64,000 nucleotides of DNA from Blastocatellia bacterium (GTDB taxonomy: Bacteria; Acidobacteriota; Blastocatellia; Pyrinomonadales; Pyrinomonadaceae): contig DNND01000018.1 of assembly GCA_003488005.1 (NCBI GenBank), forward strand, positions 1 through 64,000, given 5' to 3'. Made by a program: the position numbers and the translations under genes. Numbering within the stretch: the stretch's first letter is position 1; every line of letters starts with the position of its first letter. Shown in pieces: positions 53,627-62,085 of the stretch. The notes under the pieces were generated by a model. It did not search any database. It was not told where the DNA came from and saw nothing but the letters and a program-made list of their open reading frames with translations.

Positions 53627-54915
53627 TGGAATGGTTAATCGCGATGAACATTAGAACTGAAATCAACGTGCCGACCGTTTCCGGAAGCCGCCAAAGCGAG
53701 CGCGGCGCGGCGCTGCTTACGGTGCTAATGATTTCAACTTTGCTGTTCGCGACCAGCGGCGCACTGATCGTGACTACTGCACTCTCAACGCGAATGGCGA
53801 TTGATTCCACTTCGGAGTTGCAGGCCTATTACAGCGCCGAAGCCGGATTGGAAATCAGTCTCGGTGTCCTGCGCGGACAAGTCGCGCCGAATAGCGCGCT
53901 GCCGGCAGGGTCAAAAATCAGCTTCCGGCGGGCAGTCACACCCGCGTCCTCAAATGTGCCGAGTGACACTACAGGTCTTGCTCGCCTTTCCGGTTGGTTG
54001 AACTATAGCTACACGCCTGCCGGGGCAAGTAATCCCGATCGCGTCGCTCTGACTTCAAGTTACGCTCCCGTCAACGGCATGGCTTACAGCGTGCTGGTGA
54101 GTGACCCCGACCAAACGCCGATCGCTTCCGGCGATCCAACTCGTTTGCTTGTGCAGGTCACCGGCTATGGTCCAAAAGGCGCGATGAAGCAGATGGAGTT
54201 GATCGTCAACCGCAGCAATTTTGATTACGACCCTGTGGCTACGATCCTAATGCGCAGCGCCGACGATGGTACGCCGATTACTTTTACGACCGGTAACAGC
54301 GCGGCAAAAGAATATTCGGGACACGATCACTTCGCTACAGGAAAAGTTTTGCCCACCTTTGGAGCCACCTTGGATGCAGATATGGCCATTGAAATCAGTG
54401 CCAGCAACAAGGGTACGGTCGCTGATCCAATCGCCTCCGTGATTTCTAACTCTTCGTTGCCTGCTTGGTTGCGGTCCGCCAATCAGGCCCGCGCCTTTCT
54501 GGAAGATCAGAAGCTGAACGCTATTAGTCAGGGTCGTTATTTTTCAACCTTCAGCGGTTCTTCCGGCAGTTCTTCAGCACCGGCTTTTACCTTTGTCGAT
54601 GGCGACTGCAATCTGGATGGAGGCGCCGGCTTATTAATTGTTACGGGTAATCTCAATTTGAGTGGCAACCCGAGTTTCGATGGACTGATTCTTGTCCTCG
54701 GCGGAGGCTCGGTCAACCGCAATGGCGGGGGCAACGGTAGTATTTACGGCTCGATCGTGGTGGCCCATTTTGATCCAGTGAATTCAGGACCATTCCTTTC
54801 GCCTACGTTCAATACCAACGGCGGGGGAAACTCGACTATGCAATACGACTCAGACGCTGTGCGCAAAGCGCTAAACCTTGGAGGCCCGCGCGTCTGGGGC
54901 GTTCGCGAATATTGA
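53626..54915 (+). CDS. PilX-like minor pilin / large pilus-tip protein
   Basis: 429 residues from the ATG at 53626, which overlaps the previous stop codon; another ATG at 53644 is possible. The N-terminus has RGAALLTVLMISTLLF, the PilX-N pattern (a hydrophobic helix with no Glu at +5), followed by YYSAEAGLEI, also typical. The rest is a large Ser/Gly/Asn-rich beta domain with GGGSVNRNGGGNGSIYGSIV near the end, as in GspK/PilX-type proteins and bactofilin-like tails. It completes a FimT-PilV-PilW-PilX set; PilY1, PilE and the assembly ATPases are not in the window. Confidence 0.85.
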   Translation: MEWLIAMNIRTEINVPTVSGSRQSERGAALLTVLMISTLLFATSGALIVTTALSTRMAIDSTSELQAYYSAEAGLEISLGVLRGQVAPNSALPAGSKISFRRAVTPASSNVPSDTTGLARLSGWLNYSYTPAGASNPDRVALTSSYAPVNGMAYSVLVSDPDQTPIASGDPTRLLVQVTGYGPKGAMKQMELIVNRSNFDYDPVATILMRSADDGTPITFTTGNSAAKEYSGHDHFATGKVLPTFGATLDADMAIEISASNKGTVADPIASVISNSSLPAWLRSANQARAFLEDQKLNAISQGRYFSTFSGSSGSSSAPAFTFVDGDCNLDGGAGLLIVTGNLNLSGNPSFDGLILVLGGGSVNRNGGGNGSIYGSIVVAHFDPVNSGPFLSPTFNTNGGGNSTMQYDSDAVRKALNLGGPRVWGVREY

Positions 54916-54974
54916 TCAAAGAAAAGACCACCTTCCCACAATCTACTCACGAGTAATGAAAGGACCGTAAGAAA

Positions 54975-55388
54975 ATGCCAAACGACCGAACCCACTCATC
55001 CAAACGCGTACTCATCGCCGATGACGATCCGATCATCAGACGCCTGCTCAGTTCGGCAGTGACGAGCGAAGGCTATACCGCAGTCGTCGTCGAAGATGGT
55101 CGCGCCGCCTTTAGGATGCTGCAAGCGGATGCGGGCTTTACGGCAGCGCTCTTCGATATGCGCATGCCTGGCCTGAATGGAATTGACCTGATTCGGCACA
55201 TGAGGACTGAGAAGCGACTGCAAAGAATTCCGGTGATGCTAATAACTGCCGAGCAGGATCTGAGAGTCATGTCTGACAGCTTCGCCGCCGGGGCAGTTGC
55301 CTTTCTTTCCAAGCCCCTAACGGTGGACAAACTTCAAACAGGCTTGCGCATGCTGCTGCACAGTGCCCAAACGCACATCGCCGCCTAA
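54975..55388 (+). CDS. single-domain response regulator
   Basis: 137 residues, with GAAAGGA before the ATG. The receiver has DDD in the acidic pocket (IADDDPII), phosphoacceptor in ALFDMRMPGLNG, Thr in LITAEQ and Lys in LSKPL. It has no output domain. It lies 59 bases after the PilX-like gene and 62 bases before the HPt gene on the same strand. It resembles the second receiver of the protein at 12512-13312, including ID(L)(I/L)R.MRTEKRL. It is a plausible link between pilus assembly and the phosphorelay network. Confidence 0.9.
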   Translation: MPNDRTHSSKRVLIADDDPIIRRLLSSAVTSEGYTAVVVEDGRAAFRMLQADAGFTAALFDMRMPGLNGIDLIRHMRTEKRLQRIPVMLITAEQDLRVMSDSFAAGAVAFLSKPLTVDKLQTGLRMLLHSAQTHIAA

Positions 55389-55450
55389 GTAACTCGATCC
55401 CTCCGTCCTGCAATCCTCTACCTCCTAAAGTCAAAACGGGAACTAACGAA

Positions 55451-55843
55451 ATGACGGTCGTTATTCAAAGATCGCTAAATCAGGAAAACGAATCTCAAGA
55501 AATTGATCTCACCGCGCTGACAGCATTCGGAGAGATGACCACGGACGGCGAGCCTGATGTGGTGGTGGAGTTGATCGATCTTTATTTAAAGGATGGAGCA
55601 GAACGCGTGACGCAGATAAAGCACGCGGCCGTAACCGCTGACCGAATCTTATTGAAGAATGTCGTTCATACTTTTAAAGGGAGTAGTGGCAGCCTTGGCT
55701 TTCAGAAGATTGTCGAGCTTTGTGAACAGCTCGAGCGGCTCGAGGGTCAGGACAATCTCAACGTGCTCATGGAACCACTAGAATTTGAGTTTACTCGCGT
55801 GTGCGACGCGCTGTGGAAGTTTCGGCAAAGCAGAATTGGCTAA
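55451..55843 (+). CDS. stand-alone HPt phosphotransfer protein
   Basis: 130 residues forming one HPt domain, with His73 in the motif VHTFKGSSGSLG as the phosphate carrier and flanking four-helix-bundle segments (VVVELIDLYLKDGAERVTQI, then KIVELCEQLERLEG). It carries phosphate between a hybrid kinase receiver and another receiver. The receiver encoded just upstream is the nearest partner. No hybrid kinase is adjacent, so its donor is probably one of the hybrid kinases at 13-27 kb. Confidence 0.9.
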   Translation: MTVVIQRSLNQENESQEIDLTALTAFGEMTTDGEPDVVVELIDLYLKDGAERVTQIKHAAVTADRILLKNVVHTFKGSSGSLGFQKIVELCEQLERLEGQDNLNVLMEPLEFEFTRVCDALWKFRQSRIG

Positions 55844-55854
55844 GAAGGTTTGGA

Positions 55855-56112
55855 CTAACTTGCGCCTGAGGGCGTCGTTTCAGGTAAACGCCAGAATGCT
55901 TTTTGGGGCAGAAGCGGATGCTGGTATCGTTCGACCACTCGCGCATGATAGCGACCCAATTGGTGGCAATGGGAGCAGGTAGCAACGTAAGTACAAGCTT
56001 CACCCAGGTCGGACGTGCCACGGGTAAGATCTCCTAATAGCCTAAACCGTCGGAAACATACTTCGCACGTAACTATCAGCGACCATTCTCTGTGGGCTTG
56101 CTCTTCTGGCAT
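55855..56112 (-). CDS. small zinc-ribbon-like protein
   Basis: 85 residues on the minus strand, filling the gap between the HPt gene and the next receiver. Two CxxC pairs (Cys16/Cys19 and Cys46/Cys49), separated by about 27 residues, with a nearby CHQLGRYH, suggest a zinc ribbon. No ribosome-binding site is clear upstream of the ATG (rightmost base 56112), which lowers confidence, but the CxxC spacing and absence of overlap with other genes favour a real gene. Its role is unknown; small zinc ribbons often bind nucleic acid or proteins. Confidence 0.5.
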   Translation of the reverse strand: MPEEQAHREWSLIVTCEVCFRRFRLLGDLTRGTSDLGEACTYVATCSHCHQLGRYHARVVERYQHPLLPQKAFWRLPETTPSGAS

Positions 56113-56211
56113 GGCGGCAAAGTACCAAAAGTAAAAAGTGATATCTGTGCGCTACCGCACATTGCGTGGTTGGCTATTGACCGCGTCTTTGGCCGGGTGT
56201 AGAAGCTGAGC

Positions 56212-56613
56212 ATGTCGTCAAAGATTCGCGTTCTCTATGCAGAGGACGATCCGGATACTCGAGAGATGATTTGCTTCGCGCTCGAAAGCGAAGGCTTTGA
56301 AGTTGTCTGTCCTGATAACCCGGGTCAGTTTCTTGAAATGGCAAAAGAGAAGCAGTGGGATGCTTTTATGATGGACACCTGGATGCCGGATATATCAGGG
56401 GTTGACCTTTGCAAAAAAGTTAGAGAATTCGATCCCCATACGCCAATTATCTTCTATACCGGCGCCACCTACGAACGCGATCAGAAACACGCACTTGAAT
56501 GCGGAGCACAAGCCTACGTTATCAAACCCGTCTCTTTTGAAGTCCTGGTCAAGAGTATTCGCGGCGTTCTCAACCCACGTCAATCGGCAGCTCGGCCAGC
56601 CTCTGGAGCATAG
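56212..56613 (+). CDS. single-domain response regulator
   Basis: 133 residues. The receiver (about 5-122) has YAEDDPDT, phosphoacceptor in FMMDTWMPDISG, Thr in FYTGATYE and Lys in VIKPVSF, then a short disordered tail. It has no output domain. It is convergent with the HD-domain regulator at 56780-57829, and paired hairpins lie between them. No kinase is adjacent on the same strand. Confidence 0.9.
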   Translation: MSSKIRVLYAEDDPDTREMICFALESEGFEVVCPDNPGQFLEMAKEKQWDAFMMDTWMPDISGVDLCKKVREFDPHTPIIFYTGATYERDQKHALECGAQAYVIKPVSFEVLVKSIRGVLNPRQSAARPASGA

Positions 56614-56656
56614 ACCACGCCGAACGCTTTCCAAACTAGAACTCTTTTATTATTTC

Positions 56657-56757
56657 GACTGCGGCGGCTTGACGCCGCTTTTGGTTAGCCCTGCGATCTC
56701 GTCATAGAAAAACATTCGACTGCTCTTAAGCTAAGGCGGCGTCAAGCCGCCGCAGTC
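56657..56757. terminator. paired perfect inverted repeat between convergent genes
   Basis: A 22-bp sequence (56657-56678, GACTGCGGCGGCTTGACGCC plus GC) recurs as its exact reverse complement at 56736-56757, 57 bases apart. Each arm alone also folds (GCGGCG/CGCCGC), and the left arm is followed by TTTT. It probably terminates transcription from both sides; it also looks like a mobile palindromic repeat. Confidence 0.7.
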
Positions 56758-56779
56758 CAAAGCGTGGCGCTCGGTTTGT

Positions 56780-57829
56780 TTAGGTTCTGGCGTGAATTTG
56801 GCTGGCGGCCGTGATTCCGTTCAGGCCGGCGAGAATTGTTTCGGCTTCCACCGTCGTTGATTTCGGATCATCAATGTCGGCTGCCAGTTGCGACAAAGCA
56901 TCCACGACCTTTGGATCGAATTGCTTTCCCGACCGCTGACTAAGAACTCTGATCACTTCCTGGTGCAGCATGGGCTGAGAATCCCTGGGCCGCAGCAGTG
57001 AATCGTATTCATTAGCGATGCGAATAATTCGTGCCCCAAGCGGGATCTGTTCCTGCCCGAAACCCCTGGGACCGCTGCCATCAAAGTTCTCGTGCTGCAT
57101 GCGAATCATGTCTGCGACGTTGGCCAATTCCGGGATCGATTCCAGCAACCCTAGTTCACACTCCTCATGAGTGGGCTGAACTCTGCTTTCGGCCGCGTGT
57201 CTACGCACGGGAATAGAACCGGAACGATTCAGGGTGTGCAACAAAGCCGCGGTTGCCATCTCATTGATTCGGTCCTCGTTCATTTCCAACTTGCGCGCAA
57301 TGGCGTTCGCGTGTTTGCAAACTCGCAGTGCGTGGTTGTAGTCGTCTTCGTTTCTTGATCGCAGCATACCGACCAAAGACTTGACCAGGCCCAAGGTGAA
57401 CGATTGTAACTTTTGACCTAGGCGTTCATTCGCCAACATAAGCGAGTTGCGCTTCCTGTTGCTTTCATAATGATCGCGCGCGCGGCTGACCTTCATCTTC
57501 AGCTCGCCGTTGTTCCATGGTTTGGTGAAATACATGTAGACCAGTCCGCAGTTGATGGTTTCGACCAAAGCTTCGACGTCGGTGTAACCGGTCAACAGGA
57601 TGCGCACCATGTGCGGACGCAAGGTAGAAGTCGCCTTTAACAACTCAATGCCGCTCATGCCCGGCATGCGCTGATCGGTAATGATAATGGCCACATCGTG
57701 CTGTTCCAGCACCTTGATGGCGGCTGGTCCGGACGACGCGGTGAAACATTCGTACTCGGTAGAGAATAAACGTTCGAGCAGGCGCAAATTGGCTTGTTCG
57801 TCATCAACAATTAACAGTTTGTAAGTCAT
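56780..57829 (-). CDS. response regulator with degenerate HD-GYP domain
   Basis: 349 residues: receiver (1-120; Asp9-Asp10, phosphoacceptor Asp52, Lys103) followed by a helical linker and an HD-GYP-like domain (about 150-335). The family's HD pair is HT at 198-199 (LHTLNRSGSIP), and the GYP region reads QHENFDGSGPRG (245-256), lacking the Tyr. Metal binding for c-di-GMP hydrolysis is therefore probably impaired. The rest (IPLGARIIRIANEYDSL) matches RpfG-type proteins. It may act as a c-di-GMP or protein-binding regulator. It lies 27 bases after a REC-kinase gene and is probably its partner. Confidence 0.9.
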   Translation of the reverse strand: MTYKLLIVDDEQANLRLLERLFSTEYECFTASSGPAAIKVLEQHDVAIIITDQRMPGMSGIELLKATSTLRPHMVRILLTGYTDVEALVETINCGLVYMYFTKPWNNGELKMKVSRARDHYESNRKRNSLMLANERLGQKLQSFTLGLVKSLVGMLRSRNEDDYNHALRVCKHANAIARKLEMNEDRINEMATAALLHTLNRSGSIPVRRHAAESRVQPTHEECELGLLESIPELANVADMIRMQHENFDGSGPRGFGQEQIPLGARIIRIANEYDSLLRPRDSQPMLHQEVIRVLSQRSGKQFDPKVVDALSQLAADIDDPKSTTVEAETILAGLNGITAASQIHART

Positions 57830-57856
57830 GTTTTTCGCACCTCGAGGGGAGTTTTG

Positions 57857-59194
57857 TTAAAGGGTTGTCTGTCTGACCGGAATTCGCACCGTGAAAATCG
57901 TGCCCTGGCCTAACTTGCTTTGCACTGAAATTGCGCCGCAGTGTTTTTCAATAATGCCGTAAGAGGTAGAAAGGCCAAGCCCGGTGCCCACGCCTACCGG
58001 CTTGGTGGTAAAGAACGGATCAAAAATTTTCGAAATCTGCTCGTCGGAAATGCCCCCGCCATCGTCGGCGATCATGACGACGATCCGATCGCCTTCGAGC
58101 TTGGTCTGAATAGTTACTTTCCCGCTGTCACCGACTGCCTGCGCTGCGTTGACGAGCAGGTTCATCCAGACCTGATTGAGCTGGCTGGCGTAACAATCAA
58201 CCAAAGGAAGATCGCCATAGTGTTTTTCCAGCATGATTGATCCGGCACTGTAGTATTGAGAGAGAAGTCGCAACGTCGAGCTGATGCCTTCGTTGATATC
58301 GATACTCTTAAATTCTGCTTCATCAAGGCGCGAGAACAGACGGAGATTCTTGACTACATCGCAGATGCGCTCAGCGCCTTCGCGACAATCCGCCAGGATC
58401 AAGCTCAGCTCGCGGCGCATGGTGGTGTAATTGATTTTAGTTTCTATCGCATCCAGCGATGCGGGGTATTCGCCGGCTAACTTAATGTTGTCCCAGGCGT
58501 CGAAAAGTATTTCCAGGCGTTTCAGGTAACCGGCAAGAATGTCCATGTTGCCGTAGATGAAGCCGGCCGGATTGTTGAGTTCGTGCGCAACGCCGGCGGC
58601 GAGTTGGCCCAGACTGGCCATTTTTTCGCTTTGCACCAGTTGAGCCTGAAGACGTTCAAGCTCGGCTTTGCTTTTCGCCAGTTCGACATTCTGTCTCTCA
58701 AGATCGGTTTTATATATTCGAGCGGTGCGTTGCAGCGCCCTGCGCTCGAGCGCGTGCTCGACAGAGAGGGTCAGGACATCCAACTCGCAAGGCTTGATTA
58801 GATAGTCGAAGGCCCCGACGCGCAGTGCATCCCTGACCCTTTGCGGGCGGTCAACACCTGAAACCATAATGAACGCAGTGTCGGGATAGCGCGTGGTTAT
58901 CTCACGCAGCAATTCAACGCCGTTTCGTCCCGGCATCATCATGTCCGAAATCACCAGGGCGCAGGGTTGTCGCGCCAGGTACTCCAACGCCTCATCGGCG
59001 GAAGCGGCGGTCTGGCAGTCATACCTGTCGCTCAGCCACTCGGCATACAAGTTTCGCAAGCCCTCTTCGTCATCCACGATTAGAATTCGACGGTCGACAA
59101 GGTCGATGGCGTGCACACGTTCGCCACCAGGTATGGGCGCCGAGACACGAAGCGAACTCGATTCAATTGTGAATTCCGTTTGTGGATTGACCAT
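57857..59194 (-). CDS. REC-histidine kinase
   Basis: 445 residues: receiver (about 30-150; VDDEEGL, phosphoacceptor in [12 protein letters not shown], Lys in LIKPCE), a long coiled coil (about 150-195), HisKA with [16 protein letters not shown] and HATPase_c with [18 protein letters not shown]. It is cytosolic; input comes through the N-terminal receiver. The HELNNPAG motif is that of kinases paired with receiver-HD-GYP proteins, agreeing with the downstream neighbour. The upstream REC-PAS gene (178-base gap) is on the same strand. Confidence 0.93.
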   Translation of the reverse strand: MVNPQTEFTIESSSLRVSAPIPGGERVHAIDLVDRRILIVDDEEGLRNLYAEWLSDRYDCQTAASADEALEYLARQPCALVISDMMMPGRNGVELLREITTRYPDTAFIMVSGVDRPQRVRDALRVGAFDYLIKPCELDVLTLSVEHALERRALQRTARIYKTDLERQNVELAKSKAELERLQAQLVQSEKMASLGQLAAGVAHELNNPAGFIYGNMDILAGYLKRLEILFDAWDNIKLAGEYPASLDAIETKINYTTMRRELSLILADCREGAERICDVVKNLRLFSRLDEAEFKSIDINEGISSTLRLLSQYYSAGSIMLEKHYGDLPLVDCYASQLNQVWMNLLVNAAQAVGDSGKVTIQTKLEGDRIVVMIADDGGGISDEQISKIFDPFFTTKPVGVGTGLGLSTSYGIIEKHCGAISVQSKLGQGTIFTVRIPVRQTTL

Positions 59195-59372
59195 GAAAAA
59201 TAATTGTTTGGCGGTCAGTTTTTGATCCCGCGCCGCCGATTGATTGCGTGAGTTGACAGGTATTTTCGGAACAAGCGGGTAAAATCAGTAGCCTCTTTTG
59301 CCACACGTTGCCACAAGCAGGGCGCATTTCAGTCACCCATCTCGCTGAGCGCACGGATTGTGCCAAACAGTT

Positions 59373-60203
59373 TTAGGACGCGCGCGCTTTGGCGGTTCCG
59401 GGCGTGATTTGCTGTCGATAAGAATTTGCAGTAATGGACGAATGGCTGAGGATGTTTGGGTAAAGCGTCCGCGGCTCAATGACTCTGGCCAGCACCTGAA
59501 CCTCGATCGGTTCGCCATGTTGATAGATAGGATGCGCGTTCATTTTCACTGGCAGCGATTTGCCGGATTTCGTAACCAGGCGGACCTCGTTCATCGTTCG
59601 CGTTTGCGCGTCCAGCATCAAGTTGGTGCTGCGCGAAATGAGCGGCTTTGAAACAGCGGCGACAATCGCGGAAACCTCCATTCCCAGGATCTCCGGCTGC
59701 GAATAGCCCAGTAAACAGAGCCCGGCGGGATTCATTGAAGTAATGTGCCCGCTGAGATCGTGCGTGTAAATGATCTCTTCCAAGCTGTCAAAAAGCGCGA
59801 GATAGCGTCGCTCTCGTTCCGCTTGTAAAGCAGCGGAATGTGCCTGTTCTACTACGCAGCAAATCGAGCGTTCGATGCTTGCCCTCGTAAGTCGGTCTCG
59901 AACCAAACAGTCGGCGGCGCCATTTCTTATTCCGGCGACAACCTCACTTGCATCGTTGCCGGTCACCAACACAATCGGCGCCGTGAGGCCAACGCTGCGT
60001 GCCTGGGCCAGCAACTTCAAGCCGTTGCCCGTTCCGGAATCTATTACGCAAATATCGGCTGTTTGGCTGCGAAACTCTTCAAGGATCGCATGGTAACCCG
60101 AGCAGGCATTGACCTGGAATTGATCGGCAGGCAGCGCCGACAAGAGGTTGCGGAGGCTACGTTCGTGGTCGAGTGAATGGTCGATCAGAAGAATTGTGAT
60201 CAT
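59373..60203 (-). CDS. REC-PAS protein without output domain
   Basis: 276 residues. The receiver-like part (about 1-118) has IDHSLD in place of the usual acidic pair, a candidate phosphoacceptor in CVIDSGTGNG, and CLVRDRL where the conserved Lys should be (Arg instead), so it may be a pseudo-receiver. The PAS domain (about 135-250; TSMNPAGLCLLGYSQPEILG) is normal. It ends with an unstructured tail. It lacks kinase, cyclase or DNA-binding modules. It probably works as a sensory adaptor for the REC-kinase encoded downstream. Confidence 0.82.
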   Translation of the reverse strand: MITILLIDHSLDHERSLRNLLSALPADQFQVNACSGYHAILEEFRSQTADICVIDSGTGNGLKLLAQARSVGLTAPIVLVTGNDASEVVAGIRNGAADCLVRDRLTRASIERSICCVVEQAHSAALQAERERRYLALFDSLEEIIYTHDLSGHITSMNPAGLCLLGYSQPEILGMEVSAIVAAVSKPLISRSTNLMLDAQTRTMNEVRLVTKSGKSLPVKMNAHPIYQHGEPIEVQVLARVIEPRTLYPNILSHSSITANSYRQQITPGTAKARAS

Positions 60204-60625
60204 GCGATGTTTTTCTGGGCGATGAAAGAATCATGCGCGAATCAAACTGCTAAATTGGTTTGGGTTGCGAGAAAATGTTGCGCAATTGGCTTGCTGGGTT
60301 TGGGAGGAGCCGATCGTCCGAAGCGTGGTGAAAGAGTTAACTGCGCAACATTTTGTCGGGGCCAAACGCCTCACTTCTTTTTCTGTGAGCCTTAAAGAGG
60401 CACGCTCTGCGATTGACCGCACAAGTTGTGCCACGCGGGAAACGCTGACTGAAAGTTAATCGCCAACGCGCTGGATCAGCAGTACGACTCGCGCGGCATA
60501 ACGCTTGCCACTTCAGACCTCGCACGGCCGATAAACGGCGCCAATAAAATCCGCTTTACTTGCAGCCACCTTGGCCTTCGCACCTCAGCGAACAACTTTT
60601 CCCCGATTAGCCGGAGTTTAATAAA
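60204..60625. promoter_or_regulatory. divergent promoter region with long inverted repeat
   Basis: Between divergently read genes. AAAATGTTGCGCA (60273-60285) is repeated as its exact reverse complement at 60342-60354, with GTTTGG/CCAAAC pairs further out. The left arm contains the palindrome TTGCGCAA. This could be a two-site operator or a foldable leader. No gene is seen. Confidence 0.5.
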
Positions 60626-61984
60626 ATGCGCATCAAGCAAATCATTACCCCGCTGTCCTACAGCTTTGCGGTTTTCATCGCTGCCATCGGCGTGTTTGCA
60701 TTGCCGGAACTAAACCGGTCGATTGGCCGCACGAGTGTTGTTTCAGCCGCAACCAATAGCGCGGCGTCGCCTGCGAGTGATTCCATAGCAATATATTCCT
60801 GGAATTTAAGCGATGGTGGGCAGCCTTTGATTAGTTTGCCGGACCACGTCGGCGCCGGCGTAGACCTTTCGCTGAGCTATTCGCTGGACCAGTTTGAGTT
60901 TCCGCTCTTTCAGTCGGTGTATTACAACCAAAGTGCGCGCAAATATATTTTGATGGTGATTGCCAAACAGGGAAGGCGAGCGCAGTTCCTTGATTTGAAA
61001 ACGCAGCCGCAGTCCGGCGCCGGCGCCGAGCTGAATTTTTCAGAGAGCGGGCGGAACAAGCTGTTAAAAACCAAAGAAGGCACGGTTTATACCTTCGCAA
61101 CACTTGGTGACGGCGAACTTCACTGTAGCCAAATAAAGGATCGCAACGGCCTGATCATCAACCTGCATTACAACCTCCAGGCTTCGCTGGCTCAAATTGA
61201 CGACGTTTCCGGCCGACGGATCGAATTTAGTTACACCGACGATTATGTAAGCGCCATCACGCAGACGTGGGGACCGAGCGCTATAAAAAAGCAGACTTGG
61301 GCCATCACCGATGACCGCACACTTATAGCGCAACCGATCGTTTCCAGTTCTTCAACTGCTCTAGTTGCGAAACACATTCCTTCAAATGCTACCAAGCCGG
61401 GATACACCGCGCAGATGGCGGCGGACGATTTGACGCTGGCGGCAATTTTTGGCGGGCCCGGCGCCGTCGCCGCGGCCAACGGCTTTGAACCGACGCAACT
61501 TGGCAATCAGTATCCGTTATATCGCGGCGATCTAATTGGGGATGATGGCGTACTGCGGCGGGGCCATCTATCTTTCGCGATGCATTTATACGGTAACGCG
61601 AACGGCACCGGCGAATCGCCCTTGTACGTTCCCGCAGGTTTCACTTCCCATAGCTCGGTACCGACGCCGACCGATGCCGCCGTGTTGTTTTACTATCCGC
61701 GGTTAGGCCGCCTGACTAACGTCACGCTGGCAGTCTTTCATGTGGCGGATTTTCAATTAAGTGACGAAGGCGCGCGTGTGCGCATAGGCAACATTGGTGG
61801 ACCAGGCGGTTCCATTGGCACTTACAAACATTCGCATATTGAATTCTATCGCGGCGACACCGGCGGTCTGCCGTCGCTGGCCGCTCGCTCGTGTTTGAGA
61901 ATCGATCCGGCGACGGTGTTCGAAGCAACTCAGGAAGCGATTGCCCGCGCCGGCACTGCGCAATCCGATCGTGGCGGATACTGA
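60626..61984 (+). CDS. secreted YD-repeat-like protein with M23-like C-terminus
   Basis: 452 residues, with GGAG upstream of the ATG. Signal-like hydrophobic helix about 11-28. Residues about 50-215 resemble the repeat units of RHS/YD proteins (KDRNGLIINLHYN, SGRRIEFSYTDDYVSAIT). Residues about 350-432 match the second half of an M23/LytM peptidase: FHVADFQ at 371-377, then VRIGNIGGPGGS and HSHIE with His402 and His404 as the H-x-H zinc motif, ending DPATVF. The upstream GxxHxGxD half of the zinc site is not clear, so activity is uncertain. It may bind or cut cell wall. It is transcribed alone. Confidence 0.65.
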   Translation: MRIKQIITPLSYSFAVFIAAIGVFALPELNRSIGRTSVVSAATNSAASPASDSIAIYSWNLSDGGQPLISLPDHVGAGVDLSLSYSLDQFEFPLFQSVYYNQSARKYILMVIAKQGRRAQFLDLKTQPQSGAGAELNFSESGRNKLLKTKEGTVYTFATLGDGELHCSQIKDRNGLIINLHYNLQASLAQIDDVSGRRIEFSYTDDYVSAITQTWGPSAIKKQTWAITDDRTLIAQPIVSSSSTALVAKHIPSNATKPGYTAQMAADDLTLAAIFGGPGAVAAANGFEPTQLGNQYPLYRGDLIGDDGVLRRGHLSFAMHLYGNANGTGESPLYVPAGFTSHSSVPTPTDAAVLFYYPRLGRLTNVTLAVFHVADFQLSDEGARVRIGNIGGPGGSIGTYKHSHIEFYRGDTGGLPSLAARSCLRIDPATVFEATQEAIARAGTAQSDRGGY

Positions 61985-62019
61985 ACACAGCGCTGATCCT
62001 TCGCGACCGTTTAAAAAAA

Positions 62020-62050
62020 AAGAGGTGACGGAATAAATCCGCCACCTCTT
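62020..62050 (-). terminator. intrinsic terminator of the TonB receptor gene
   Basis: AAGAGGTGACGGA (62020-62032) pairs with TCCGCCACCTCTT (62038-62050) with one mismatch, loop of five. The A-run at 62013-62020 becomes a long T-run on the minus strand, giving a strong terminator for the leftward TonB gene. It also lies 36 bases after the stop of the plus-strand gene. Confidence 0.85.
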
Positions 62051-62054
62051 CAAA

Positions 62055-62075
62055 GTTTCGTGGCAACCACGAAAC
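62055..62075. other. short perfect hairpin before the terminator
   Basis: GTTTCGTGG (62055-62063), CAA, CCACGAAAC (62067-62075): a perfect 9-bp stem between the TonB stop codon and its terminator. It may stabilise the transcript end. Confidence 0.55.
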
Positions 62076-62085
62076 GAAGGGAGAG

